Assembly (NCBI GenBank): GCA_014898425.1
Contig: RCSZ01000001.1
Coordinates: 1,736,001-1,800,000 of the forward strand
Source of the DNA: Botryotinia globosa
Lineage: Eukaryota; Ascomycota; Leotiomycetes; Helotiales; Sclerotiniaceae
Direction: 5' to 3'
DNA: 64,000 nucleotides
Within the stretch, counting starts at the first letter, position 1. Each line of letters opens with the position of its first letter. Of this stretch, positions 23,912-35,019 are shown in pieces. A program made the position numbers and the translations under genes. Under the pieces are notes generated by a model. The model made no database searches. It had not been told where the DNA came from and worked only from the letters and a program-made list of their open reading frames with translations.

Positions 23912-25174
23912 TCATTCCCTAACAAACATTCCTGCCATTCCCATTCCGGTACCGATGCACATACTGACAACACCCACCTGTTGATCTCTTCTCTTCAACT
24001 CTGCCAACAAACCTGCCACCATTCTTGCTCCAGTAGCACCCAACGGATGACCCAATGCAATGGCTCCTCCCTTTGGATTGACATCGCCCTTCTCATATGC
24101 ACCCATTAATCCCAATTCCCTCACACAATAGATGGCCTGACTAGCAAATGCCTCGTTAATCTCCCACACATTTACCTCCTCCTTTTGAATGCCAGCTTGC
24201 TCCATCAACTTTGGAATTGCGAGCGCAGGTCCAATTCCCATTTCATCGGGACGACATCCAGCTATCGCTGTACCGGCCCATTTGCCAATAATCGAAGAAG
24301 ATAATCCAAGTGAGGTAGCAGTGCTACGACGCATCATCAATGTAGCTGCTGCACCATCAGAAATCTGCGACGAGTTACCCGCAGTCGAAGCACCGTCCTC
24401 CTTGAATGCAGGCTTTAGCTTCTGCATGCTCTCCAACGTAGCACCCTTTCTAATCCCATCATCTTTTGTAACAGTAACTTCCTTAGGTTCTCCTACTTTC
24501 ACGCCTCCTTTGCCAGTCTCCTGCCACATGGTAGTAACCGGTACGATTTCCTCATCAAACCATCCCTTCTCCTGTGCCTCCGCCGCACGGCGATGACTCT
24601 CCACAGCCAATTTATCCTGCTCTTCTCTGCCAACTCCATATCTACTCGCTACATTCTCACTCGTAAGACCCATTGGCATAATACAATCCTTCGTATCTCT
24701 CTCCGCATCCTTCAGCTCCGGCCACAAATCCACAGGTATAGCTTTCGAACCATAATTCCTCGTCATACTTTCCATTCCGCCTCCAACACCGATATTAATC
24801 CCGCCCGTCGCAATCGAATTTGCGATATTGGTAATAGCCTGCAACCCCGAACTGCACGCGCGGTTAGTCGTCGAGAACGAGGTGCGGGTATCGTAGCCCG
24901 CGTGGTTCATAGCCATACGACCGGCTTTCGAGCCGCCGAGCTCAGAGAGAACAACACCGACGCATACGTCGTCGATGAGCGCGGGGTCGAGGGAGGGATT
25001 GGCGGAGAGCGTGGCTTTGAGAACGCTGTGTAAGAGTTGTTCGGGGTAGGCGGAGGATAGCTGTCCTTTGTAGGAACGGGTTATGGGGGTGCGGAGGGAA
25101 GAGAGAATTACGATGTCTGAGGGGTCTTTTTTGAGAATCTGCGAGAGACCTCTGCGAAGAGGTCCGGTTGACAT
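23912..25174 (-). CDS. 3-ketoacyl-CoA thiolase, probably peroxisomal
   Basis: Single exon of 420 aa from ATG at 25174. Thiolase catalytic residues are all present: nucleophile C107 in TTNRACSSGLQA, H376 in GGAIALGHPLGATGAR and C406 in VSMCIGTGMG. The NEAF loop appears in EINEAFASQ. GVGGGMESMTRN is also characteristic. The enzyme cleaves 3-ketoacyl-CoA to acetyl-CoA in fatty-acid beta-oxidation. Fungal peroxisomal thiolases usually carry an N-terminal PTS2; the N-terminus here (LRRGLSQIL) only loosely resembles it, so location is an inference from length and family. An acetoacetyl-CoA thiolase is less likely. No introns, unlike most neighbours. Confidence 0.9.
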   Translation of the reverse strand: MSTGPLRRGLSQILKKDPSDIVILSSLRTPITRSYKGQLSSAYPEQLLHSVLKATLSANPSLDPALIDDVCVGVVLSELGGSKAGRMAMNHAGYDTRTSFSTTNRACSSGLQAITNIANSIATGGINIGVGGGMESMTRNYGSKAIPVDLWPELKDAERDTKDCIMPMGLTSENVASRYGVGREEQDKLAVESHRRAAEAQEKGWFDEEIVPVTTMWQETGKGGVKVGEPKEVTVTKDDGIRKGATLESMQKLKPAFKEDGASTAGNSSQISDGAAATLMMRRSTATSLGLSSSIIGKWAGTAIAGCRPDEMGIGPALAIPKLMEQAGIQKEEVNVWEINEAFASQAIYCVRELGLMGAYEKGDVNPKGGAIALGHPLGATGARMVAGLLAELKRRDQQVGVVSMCIGTGMGMAGMFVRE

Positions 25175-26096
25175 GGTGGTTTGGGGATGGAGGGGTAGTT
25201 AATTCTTGACGATTTGGTGTCAATTGAACGTATTCCTATCTCAATTAAACACGAAGAGTATGCGAAATACTGTAATGATAGAAGAGAATAAATAGAAGGA
25301 AACAGAAAAATCAGTAACTTACAACGAAACTTACCACATTCATTGATTAATATGTTTCCTGGGGAAGAGAACATCGGCATTGAAGTTCGGGGAGTGTGGA
25401 GAATCCGATGTCTCACCCAGCCAATCACAAACGAGTAGCCGCTTAAGACCTTATCCGCGATTTTTTATTCCTCCAAGACAACTTACTCGAGCATCAAGAA
25501 ATGCCCAGGTGGTGGTCAGTTGGAACTCAGAAGATGTTCAAAAGCCAAGTCTGCAGTGGTAAACACAACATATATATTTACCATGTACTAAGGCTCTATT
25601 GAGATAGGAAGATTGCATCGTCTCAGAATGTCAAACCAGGGTTCGTCTGACACTTCTGCACTCCGCCACAGGGGAATGTTATGAGTGTCGTATTTTAGGA
25701 TCAATGATAGACGAATCGAAACTGAAACTTAGTGTCTGTCTTCTTCGTCAACGGCACTGCTGGAAGATTATCATGAAATATGATGACCTGTGTTCCAATT
25801 TAGCTTGGGGATGCTGGTTATAGAACGGATAAATTCAAAGCAAAGAAAAGGGTATAAATTTGCCTTGTTCCTTCAACGCCCCCATGGTATTTAAATTTAG
25901 TTGTACATGAAACATATGAGATAAATTAGCCACCGGCATGTTATCATACAATGGTGCCGCACTCCTCCGCCCCCTCACAAATACATGAACATACGAAAAG
26001 AAAACTCCAGCAACCAGGCAAGTTTCCTTCTATCCAAAGCACGACCACAAGCGAAATCATGCCATCCCTAAATTTTCACTCCATTGTCAGCAACGA
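25175..26096. other. Gap between thiolase and BYS1-like gene
   Basis: Holds the thiolase promoter and the region beyond the BYS1-like stop codon. No supported ORF, RNA gene or repeat. Confidence 0.45.
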
Positions 26097-26763
26097 CTAA
26101 GCCTCAAAGCCAATTTCTCTCCTGGAATTGAAGCCGCCAGTTGGCTCACACAGATCCAACCACATGGTTCCAGTTTTCAATGGGCAGGAACGGGTGGCAG
26201 TTTGATCGGGAGTGTTGTACGCATCCTTGCATAGAGCACCTGCAGGGCACTTGAGCTTCACGCAAGTTCCTGATCCGCTGCCAGTACCAGATGGAGTAAC
26301 TTTCACGTTATCATTCATGAAAGGGGTTCCCACCAGTCCGGCCCCGGAACCGTCTAAATCACTGAGATCCCAGTAAAGGGAAGAGTATTGACCAGTTGTC
26401 CAGGCATATTCGAATTGAAGAACCGAAGGGGTGGTTTTCCAGTTGGATGTCTTGGCGATCTTGATTGATGTTCCGTGTCCATCAGTGTCCCATGGAAGGG
26501 TAAGAGTGCTGCTAGATCCCTTGCCTGCTTTGATGATCCAAGGGCTAGCATTGGAAGCAGTAGAGCAAGCTCCATTGGTACCGGCATTGCAGCCTCCATT
26601 GTTTGACTTGTAGAGATATACATCTGTGGAACACCTAGACGCACGTTAAAGATAAGTTGGAAGATATTGAAAGTAAGTATACTGACCAATTGTTGATAAT
26701 AAGCGAAGCAGATGCAGTTGAGGCGAGGGCAGCGAAAGCTGACAAAGCAAAGGAGTAATGCAT
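26097..26763 (-). CDS. Secreted BYS1-like protein (thaumatin-like fold family)
   Basis: Two exons, 26763-26687 and 26634-26097, join in frame across a 52-nt GTCAGT...TAG intron, giving 204 aa. Residues 1-20 are a textbook signal peptide (MHYSFALSAFAALASTASA). The mature part starts SLIINNWCSTDVYLYK and includes FEYAWTTGQYSSLYWDLSDL, then CVKLKCPAGALCKDAY and a final RSCPLKTGTMWLDLCEP. The spaced cysteines and the NNWC...VYLY and WDLSDLDG signatures resemble the fungal BYS1 (Blastomyces yeast-phase-specific) family of small secreted proteins. The function of this family is not well defined. A secreted effector-like or surface role is possible but not shown. Confidence 0.75.
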
Positions 26764-29718
26764 TTTGCAAATATACGTATGTTTTTTGAAACAGAAAAGA
26801 ATGTGGGTAGGACTAAGCCTGAAAGTAAGGAATGACGATAAGCTAAAAAGCTTTTGAGATATTGAAAATGAGAAATAGGGAAACTTGATGATGCAAAAAG
26901 AACATCTTCAGTGGAGAACCTTGAGAATATATAGAGATAGGATTTACTTTGAAGCACTTGCAGAAAATCAGCCAAAGAGGATCTGACGGACGAGTTTCCA
27001 TACATGCTCGGTATAGTGGCTCAGTGTATAAGGAGGAATGAGCAAAATTGTGCACTCCTGAAATAACGGAAGACGTGATCCTGCCAAACATAACTTTTAC
27101 GATAGAGTAGCTTCTTAGACACGTTTCGCATGCCGTTGATGTAAGGTTGACATTCTGAAATTTTACTGGGTATGATTTCGCAGGATGAGGATGACATACC
27201 TGGAAAAATCATGTTCGCTTCTTGTGGTAAGTGTCTCCTTTTGGGCGTAGATGTAACGTCAGCTGACACAAATTTGAGCCAAGACCAGCTCAAGGGCTGC
27301 GCAGTGTTTCTTGAAACGGGTTCCTGGTCAGATTGACGAGTATTTTGAGATTGAATCTTGTCAGATTTACTTATTGGTACCGGGGTAATTATACTTTGCT
27401 GGGGTAAAGCCAGTTCCGTGCTTGCCGTGTGCAGATAAGTTTTATCTTCGATTTCTAGTAAATTCTAATGGCATCTTGGTTTAGACTCAAATATAGCTTT
27501 TATTCGAGGGGTGGAGAAAATTCAAAGAGTGACTTTGAACCTCTGAAACATTGCTTGCTCTCAACTGGAGATCAGCGAATCCGGCACAGATTGATCATTG
27601 ACACCCCAAGGGTGATTAACCTTAAAAACTTCTTTGGAGGAAGAAAGATAGTTGCAGCCATACATTCCTTGTGCTCAACGGAGATTGCTTCCTCTGAAAG
27701 ATCCTTTCGTAGATTTCACGTACTTGGACTGCAGTTCATTACAGTATCAGGACTGAGAGGGGCAGTTAAGGCCCGTGATGCTACAAAGTCATGCCCTGTG
27801 CCTCTTAACGATAACGATACCTGCCGCATGCCAAAATAGCTCTTCCAAACACTCCTTCCTTTATCAGAATGTTACGGAGTTTCAAATCATTTACCATTGG
27901 AGATCCCCCAAATCTTTGCTCCTGATATTATCGTGGAGTAAAGGCACCATAAATTGAGTACTCGGAGTATATCGCCATTTGTGACGGTCTCCATTGTTTC
28001 CCTCATCATACTACCATAAAAATAGCATGTTCCAAGAACTTGTGAGGCCTAAAATCCCTCTGAAGGAATGCCAGATGTGTTGCAGACGCCGCATTCGGTA
28101 AAGGAAAGATATACTTGTAGACATATTGAAGACTGGCTAGATCTCAAATTCCATGTTATCAATGATGCTTTAAATATGGGCGAGGCGAGATTGTGGAGTG
28201 TTTTCGTACCGTACTGGTATCGATCTGAAGCCAAACGAGCAATCAATTGCCAACTCCCACAAGACTGAGCATCGCATAAAGCCTACCCAACTAAGAAGTT
28301 TGAAACCCAATCATGCCTGCTATGTAGGAAATTTGGAGCAATGATACTACTTAGTATCCACCTTGCTGGAAAGAGATAATTCCTAGATACATAATGCCAT
28401 GCTTTGGATGTACACAGATTCGAGATGTCATTTCCAACGAAATGCGCAATTAGTTGCGTTATTTCTCATTGCCACTAGCATGTTCAAATTCATCACTTGA
28501 TGTTTTACCAAAGCAGTTCAGACATGTGAACAACTCCCCAAGCTCGCTTGCACAGATGTTTTCAAACTCCACCACACTCTTGGCCATTGATGAAGGACAT
28601 ACCCACTATTACCCACAGTGTGCTTGTTCCATCGAGTTAATCCATCACTGAACAGATAATTCAACAGCAGTTTCTAACGACGCGTATATGTGCAATGTAG
28701 AGATTTCCCAGTACTGTTGAAGAAAGAAAGGTGGATGTTGTGGCCAAACTGGCTCAGAATGGTTACTCGATTTGCTAGCTCCGATCAATACACAAGCACA
28801 AGACGCTGGATCTAATGGGTCGGATCTCAAGTTTAGCAAGTGGCAAGAATTAAAAGTCGTGCCTTGCTTATGCCTGGCCCACAGCTTTTGAGCGTGAGAA
28901 ATGTAGCATAGGTATAGTATTACCTAAGTAGTCTAAACGTCATAGAGTGAGTGTATTGCATTTCCGAATACGATAATTCCGGACCCAGTTGAAGCAGTGG
29001 ACAACCAATAACATGCTCTATTCATCCTATATCACATGATATGGAACACTCTGGAGTCTGCACTGTGCAGGTACTCAGTTATAGCCGCGCCAGGATCTAC
29101 TTGGAGCCGCTCTCAAGTTGACTACATACCCAGGGAGCCAGGTTGGGTCTTTCATAGACTCCACGACAACGACGTTGACTTCCGAACACTGACTGAATGT
29201 AATGTAATGTAAGGTAACGTGATGGTGATGTTGTTAGTTTTGTATGGGTTGGAATTATGTAAATGATATAAAATATACGAATAAATATGATCATGACGAT
29301 AAAAACAAGAATGCATAGCTCAAACTTGGTATATATTGAAGATAGACGGTGATGAATTTACCTACCGGTAATAGAATCAAAATACCAACGGGACCCGGCT
29401 ACAAGTTTACGGGAATAACCTCACCCGCTTTTTTCCGTTTTTTTGATTTGAATAAAACAATCTCTGATTGGTTCATCATGTGAGGTAAGCGACTTTCGTC
29501 GGTCTTTCGGTTCAAGAGCAGTTTCGCCTTCTCCACAACTTCTTAAATGTAATTGACAACTTTGTTTGTAATTTTGTCTTGATCCTTTAACATTCCAAAC
29601 AAGGGCTCTCTCTCTATCTTACCATTGATACATACAACATTGTAATAATACTCAACTACCTTTCGAACCTATTCACCTTATCCAATTGATCCTGATATTC
29701 TAACTCCACTCCTCCATA
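26764..29718. other. 3-kb gap with only weak ORFs
   Basis: Plus-strand ORF 27468-27839 (123 aa) and several 60-66-codon frames near 28.0-28.9 kb have no recognised domain. On the minus strand, 28839-28645 and a following 42-codon frame (containing TCLNCFG) look mildly coding-like but do not join convincingly. They could be remnants of a decayed gene. No transposon features or tRNA seen. Confidence 0.35.
29467..29471 (-). promoter_or_regulatory. CCAAT box (inverted) upstream of SDH2
   Basis: ATTGG on the plus strand about 250 bases before the sdhB start codon is an inverted CCAAT box. The HAP/CBC complex commonly binds CCAAT upstream of fungal respiratory genes. A five-base match occurs often by chance, so this is suggestive only. 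Confidence 0.3.
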
Positions 29719-30677
29719 ATGGCTTCTCTCCGCACAAGTGCCCGCAGTGCACGCGCGATATTCGCCGCAGCACGACCAGCTTTCAGAACACAGATGCGAA
29801 CTATGGCATCAGTCGACAGTGCAGCACCTCCAAGTCCTACTGTTTCTCCATCTCGTCCTGTGGAATCTGCTTCCAAGACTTCCACGGTCAAGGAACCTGC
29901 TGCCGACTCTGAGTCTTTGATCAAGACATTCAACATTTACAGATGGAACCCAGACGAGCCAACCAGCAAGCCCCGCATGCAGTCTTATACTTTGGATCTC
30001 AATAAGACTGGACCTATGATGTTGGATGCGCTTATTAGAATCAAGAATGAGGTCGACCCTACTCTTACATTTAGAAGATCCTGCAGAGAGGGTATCTGCG
30101 GTAGTTGTGCAATGAACATTGATGGAGTAAACACATTGGCTTGTTTGTGTACGTCAATCAATAACACGGTATTAAAACACATTAGCTGACTGTTTATTTT
30201 ATAGGCCGCATTCCGAGAGACGCTAAGCACGAAACAAAGATCTACCCACTACCCCACACCTATGTTGTCAAGGATATTGTTCCAGATTTGACTCAATTCT
30301 ACAAGCAATACAAGTCTATTAAGCCATATCTTCAACACACCGACCCAGCACCAGAAGGAAAGGAATACTTGCAATCTAAGGAGGATCGTAAGAAGCTTGA
30401 CGGACTTTACGAATGTATTCTCTGCGCATGCTGCTCGACATCTTGCCCCTCCTACTGGTGGAACAGCGAGGAGTACTTGGGACCAGCTATCTTGTTGCAA
30501 AGTTACAGATGGCTTGCGGATTCCCGTGACCAGAAGAAGGAAGAGCGTAAGGCAGCTTTAGATAACAGCATGAGTTTGTACAGATGTCACACCATTCTCA
30601 ACTGCTCGAGGACATGTCCGAAGGGATTGAATCCTGGTCTGGCGATTGCGGAGATTAAGAAGGAAATGGCTTTTTAA
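29719..30677 (+). CDS. sdhB: Succinate dehydrogenase iron-sulfur subunit (complex II)
   Basis: Two exons, 29719-30148 and 30205-30677, join in frame across a 56-nt GTACGT...TAG intron, giving 300 aa. Residues 1-30 form an Arg/Ala-rich mitochondrial targeting sequence. The [2Fe-2S] ligands lie in [13 protein letters not shown] plus the downstream LACLC. The [4Fe-4S] and [3Fe-4S] ligands lie in [12 protein letters not shown] (214-225) and [14 protein letters not shown] (271-284). The protein passes electrons from the flavoprotein subunit to ubiquinone in the inner membrane. P225, N230 and H272, the positions changed in B. cinerea isolates resistant to SDHI fungicides, are all the sensitive-type residues here (H272 codon CAC at 30588-30590). 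Exact agreement with Botrytis numbering supports the species assignment. Confidence 0.97.
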
Positions 30678-32723
30678 GAAGTCTTTAAATGATATCAATG
30701 TGGGGATATGATGAGATAGCATTTCAGCAATGGGTTGTGGTGTTTTGGGCGGTTATTGCTAAGTCTGTTTGTGTAGATAAGAAGTACAACATGAATTTAT
30801 CAGCACAACTGTGGTTTTCCTTTTCAACATTGTCCTCTAAGCCAAATTATTGTCCGTGAATGCAAAGTGAGAGAAGAGCAAGGAAACTCTATCAAAATCA
30901 TCATGGTCATTTCTGACGTATACCACATACTACAAAGTTCCCCGTTGCTTCAAAGAATCTTTTCGGCGGTCTCGATAGCAGTAATAATCAATCTTCATGG
31001 TTTTGATGACCAACATATTTGGGGTGTCGAGTCCTTTCAGAAAGATGAGATTATGTTCAAAGGGTCATAATATCTACCGAAGATGCAGTCTCTTCAATTG
31101 ATAAATAGTTTCCCCTTCGGACCTCTGATATCTCATTGTCAATATCGAATCTAGACATTGAAAGATGTCTTACCACTTTCATTTGGGTATTATGTTCGTG
31201 ATTATTCTGTGGGCTCCACCTCTGCTTGAGGGGTATAAAGCTGCGATGGCATACTTAATTAGCTGAAGGATGAACTGGGAAATATCAAAACCTCGGACAG
31301 ACATAATGGTCTAATTTCCGTAGGGGCTGATTGTAGAAATCCAAAGCAGGATATTGGAGTACCAAATGTCGCGTTGCGTGAATAAGAACAACTTCACCAC
31401 GATCCATGTCAGACCAGCAGTAGATTTTATTTCTCTAGATTCATATCATTCTCCACTCCACTATCTGCGAGACAGCCTCAACCTAGAAGTCCTATGCTAG
31501 GCCATGATGATTTTGATTATTGCCCGCTGGAGGAGGCATGTGCTCATACGAAATGTGGAAGCGTTCGACAAAGCCTCTGAGACGCATAAAGACCAATGCT
31601 GTCCGCAGTCTGTACCTATCAAGTTCCGCCACGCGGTTCTGATTCGATTCCATCAGATGTTGCTTAAGTTCCGGTCCACCAAGTTGCTAAACGACGCCAA
31701 TACATCGAATTGCGATGTTATTGATACTACTAGGAACGTAGTGGCCCCCAATTGTGGAAAGGATGGAATTCACCGGATCTACATTATCACCGTCTGTCGA
31801 GAATAAACAGGTCTGCAACCAGGTTGACTCTTCTTGTATTCCTACGGCTGTTTGGAGATGACTAGCTCCTATCCGTTTGAACTCAACTGCTACTTCATCC
31901 ATAGTGAAAATGTGCGCACTGTTTTCTTGGGAAGTTATAGATTTCAATTATTAAGTGACAAGTCTGGATTTTTGTCTCTTTATACTAAAACTTACTCATG
32001 TCATGGAGACTATTCAGTGGAAAGAGCACCGAAGAAAGTGATCGTGAAGATGACCCATGGATATGCCACGAAGTATGTTTGTTAATGAAGGATAAAATTC
32101 ATCTTAATTGTAACTGTTCTTAACAGGGCATATCAGAAGGTCTCATTTTAGTCATACTGGACTTCGAATATCTGTATAGATTGTGGATGAAACCCTTGTG
32201 ACTGCCTCTTCGTAGGAAAAAAATCAGGCCGGAATTGACTACTGGCAAAGCCCTTCTTCAATAATCCAATTGTTCCATTTCAATTCAGAGAATTATATAT
32301 TGAGATAAGTTTTACAATCGAAGATTATTCAAAGGTTTATTATTCAATGTTATTGGCTTTTGTGATTTCATTATTGATCGATCTATTATAGAATTTGTTA
32401 GGATGATTAATTTTGGCCTCCTTCTTCTCCTAAGTAGAGACTGCCTATCTTTCAAATCTTGAACCTGTAACTTTTGTTTGCCCTGGTGTATTTTTCTTCT
32501 CATGCTTGTATTTTAGTCACGCTACAGGAAGAGGCTATCGTCTGCTACCACACAGTCTCCGCTGTCCACGAGATGTTTCTACAAACATTCTTACCTGCAC
32601 TTACCTATATAACGGTCTGGAATCACTTAGTTCGGAATGTATCAAGATTTGAATAGCAAACGAGACCCTGCTAATCGCCACTTACTCAGCACTTCTCAAT
32701 AGTCGGTGTACAGGATTTCTACA
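30678..32723. other. 2-kb gap with one weak candidate gene
   Basis: Apart from the minus-strand candidate at 31492-31902, listed separately, I see no supported gene, RNA or repeat here. Confidence 0.4.
31492..31902 (-). CDS. Candidate two-exon hypothetical gene, 119 aa
   Basis: Exon 31902-31738 (55 codons from ATG, MDEVAVEFKRIGASHLQ) and exon 31686-31492 (65 codons with stop) join in phase 0 across a 51-nt intron. The donor GTTCCT is weak and the acceptor TTTAG normal. The second exon reads QLGGPELKQHLMES and then LDRYRLRTALVFMRLRGFV, a helix-like charged pattern unlike random sequence, with no stop for 64 codons. No family is recognised. It could be a fragment of a longer gene whose other exons I could not find. 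The support is composition and phase only. Confidence 0.3.
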
Positions 32724-33080
32724 ATGGCTCAAGTAACGATTAGATTCACACAAGTGAAAGACTCTTCCCTGCTGCCTTCAACCCTAGATTCTCAAGAATC
32801 ATGGGATACACAACACGACTTGCCATTCATCCACCCGGATGATGGCCCGGCCAAAATCCTATGGGATTTCGTCAGCAAACTGATCGGAGAAAAACACAAC
32901 TGCAGCGCGACGTGTGTCTTGATTCAAAGTATTGCCGTTACGTTTTCGGTGGGGAGACTTGGGATGGAAGAGTATCAGTTTGTTGAGGCGGAAGCGTTGG
33001 AAAAGAAATTGAAGGAGTTGGGGGGAGGTGCTTCGATGGTGGAGGTGCTGCATGTGGTTTATGGGATAGTTGGATCTTGA
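32724..33080 (+). CDS. Hypothetical protein, 118 aa, VxIRFT N-terminus
   Basis: Single-exon frame from ATG at 32724. The protein begins MAQVTIRFTQVKDSSLL and continues AKILWDFVSKLIGEKHN, then GRLGMEEYQFVEAEALEKKLKELGGG. There is no signal peptide, membrane helix or known motif. The start VTIRFT resembles that of the next gene at 33751 (VIVRFTRL), and both have an I..(L/I)W(D/N)F element about 45 residues in, so the two may be diverged paralogues. I recognise no homologue, and it is likely lineage-restricted. Confidence 0.5.
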   Translation: MAQVTIRFTQVKDSSLLPSTLDSQESWDTQHDLPFIHPDDGPAKILWDFVSKLIGEKHNCSATCVLIQSIAVTFSVGRLGMEEYQFVEAEALEKKLKELGGGASMVEVLHVVYGIVGS

Positions 33081-33750
33081 GGTTTAGTAAAAGAGGAAGG
33101 GGGAGGTTGTGGGTTTTTTTGATGGATGATTTTAGTGTATTGGAGCTTTTGGATGGGAGTGTAAGATGGGATGGATTGAGGGATACGAGGTTAGAGGAGG
33201 GGGTGGAGTGACGATAGAAATGATGGGAGAATAGCCAATGTTCTAGGATCTCTTCACGTTATTACATATGGTCGGATTATCTGTATTTGATTTACGTATG
33301 GAGGTTCAGGCTTTTGATGTTGTTTATTACTATACTTCGCTTGATACCGATCTTCTTTAGCTCATATGGCAAGATCCTTTCTGCATCCAAACTTGATTTC
33401 AATAAGAAATTTTTGTCGAGTTGCATGTAGTATGTGCTCAGCGGTTGTGGAAATTTAATCCACCATTAATCATCTCTTATGGGTAAAGCAAATGGAGGGA
33501 TAGAAAATGCGAGATACATATTGAAGCTACGGGCTGAAAGGTATGGAAAGTGGCAGGATTTTCCAAGCAACTATCAATATCGATATTTTGCTCTGCTTTT
33601 TATCTCTCAAAGATAGGTGAGTTCTTTAACCCCTCAACCGAATCGCTTGGCAATATAAACATGCTCCCCGTCTCCAATAGTTCCAAAATTATACACAGAC
33701 CAAATCTACAGTCTCAAAGCAGGAAAAATACACATCGTCAAATTTTCATC
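33081..33750. other. Intergenic between two small hypothetical genes
   Basis: A purine-rich stretch follows the upstream stop codon (about 33085-33215, G-rich on the plus strand). An in-frame extension of the next gene runs back to 33550 but looks non-coding. Nothing else seen. Confidence 0.4.
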
Positions 33751-34200
33751 ATGTCTATGGTCATAGTCCGATTCACTCGGCTCCCCACGCCACCCCTCAC
33801 AGTCAACACCGGCAACGCGCACGACTATGAACCCTGGTACGAAGCCATCCAGACCATCTGGAATTTCTCTGGAAACCAAGTATGGAAGGCACTCTCCACC
33901 AACACCCTGTCTTCCATCCACAACCACTACCGCGACTACAAGTACTGGAACTACAAGATCTGCAAGATGGAAATCATGTGGAAGCTGGGCCGCGGCCAGA
34001 ACGCCCCGCAGGTGCTCTATGAGTATGGGGTCAATGATGAGTATTTGACACTGCATGAGGGACAGCATAAGAGGATCGAGACGGCGTTGGCGTTGCAGAA
34101 TAGGGCGAGTGGGGATTTTATGTGTGTGACGTATCAGGCGGGACCGTCGAGTCAGGGACAGTTGGGCGTTGTTTCGTTTATGGAGTTGGAGAAATCTTGA
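33751..34200 (+). CDS. Hypothetical protein, 149 aa, VxVRFT N-terminus
   Basis: Single-exon frame. ATG at 33751 (MSMVIVRFTRLP) is chosen because the upstream open frame to 33550 has non-coding composition and no typical domain; a second ATG lies at 33757. The protein is rich in Trp, Tyr and His in the middle: AHDYEPWYEAIQTIWNF, then NHYRDYKYWNYKICKMEI. It ends YQAGPSSQGQLGVVSFMEL. The stretch 33780-34000 is clearly more GC-rich than its surroundings. Similar start and spacing to the gene at 32724 suggest a related pair. No known domain recognised. Confidence 0.5.
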   Translation: MSMVIVRFTRLPTPPLTVNTGNAHDYEPWYEAIQTIWNFSGNQVWKALSTNTLSSIHNHYRDYKYWNYKICKMEIMWKLGRGQNAPQVLYEYGVNDEYLTLHEGQHKRIETALALQNRASGDFMCVTYQAGPSSQGQLGVVSFMELEKS

Positions 34201-35019
34201 GGGGGAGGATTGGGGGTTTATTGTCGGGTATTGGTCACGCGTGGAGGTGAGATGCGGATGGGGTGTTTTGAGTGTTGAAGGAGGGCAGAGGAAGTGAATT
34301 GATCAATAATGGAAAGCAGACGGATTTTGGGATAATCGGAATACAAGCTACGTTGTGGATATGCGGGCGTAAGGAATTTTTGAATGTTCTCCATGAACAC
34401 ATCAACTGCTTGACAAGAGAGAAATGATTTCGACAAAGAAAAAGGTCTTGATTATCGTGAGAGATATAGTACTTAAGATCTTTCAAATCTTTCAAATCTT
34501 TCAAAAATCCTAATCATTATAAGAGGTTGAACAAACATGACCAATACACTTTCTTTTACATCGATGGCAAGTAAGCGAGCAAATTTTTTCCAAAAGGATT
34601 CCTTTACAGTGAATGGCAATATATTTACACTACTTTTCTTCTTTCGTCAAATCAACAGCTGCATGGTTTCTGATTTCATAATTCTTGTGTTTTACATAAT
34701 GGCTTGTATGAACCACATTGCTCGTGATGCAGAGACATCTTTACCATGATTGAATCCTTAGATTAACAAGAAACGACAAACGAGATGTATGTATTCTTTG
34801 TTGTGAAGCAGCAAACAGGTTGTTGGGAAAGCATGATTGGATGTTGACAGTAAATTTCAATGCTTGCTTCCCACTGAAAGAATAAGAATAGTCATATGAT
34901 CTTTCAGATTGACAGTAAACTCTGACTATAAGAACGTACGAAATTCCCCCTCCACTCCCTTCTTCTAGGCCACAGAGTTTGAAAAGACCACAGAAAATCC
35001 GACTTTATCTTCATACAAC
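34201..35019. other. Gap between small hypothetical genes
   Basis: Contains a short direct repeat of ATCTTTCAA, three copies, around 34479-34505. The ORF at 34537-34749 has no motif. No gene is supported. Confidence 0.4.

Noticed and set aside
23912..25174. Clear PTS2 signal at the thiolase N-terminus
   Set aside because: LRRGLSQIL does not fit the R-L-x5-H/Q-L spacing well enough to claim it.
27468..27839. 123-codon ORF in the 26.8-29.7 kb gap
   Set aside because: No recognisable domain, no partner exons and no clear codon bias. Kept only as a mention in the gap entry.
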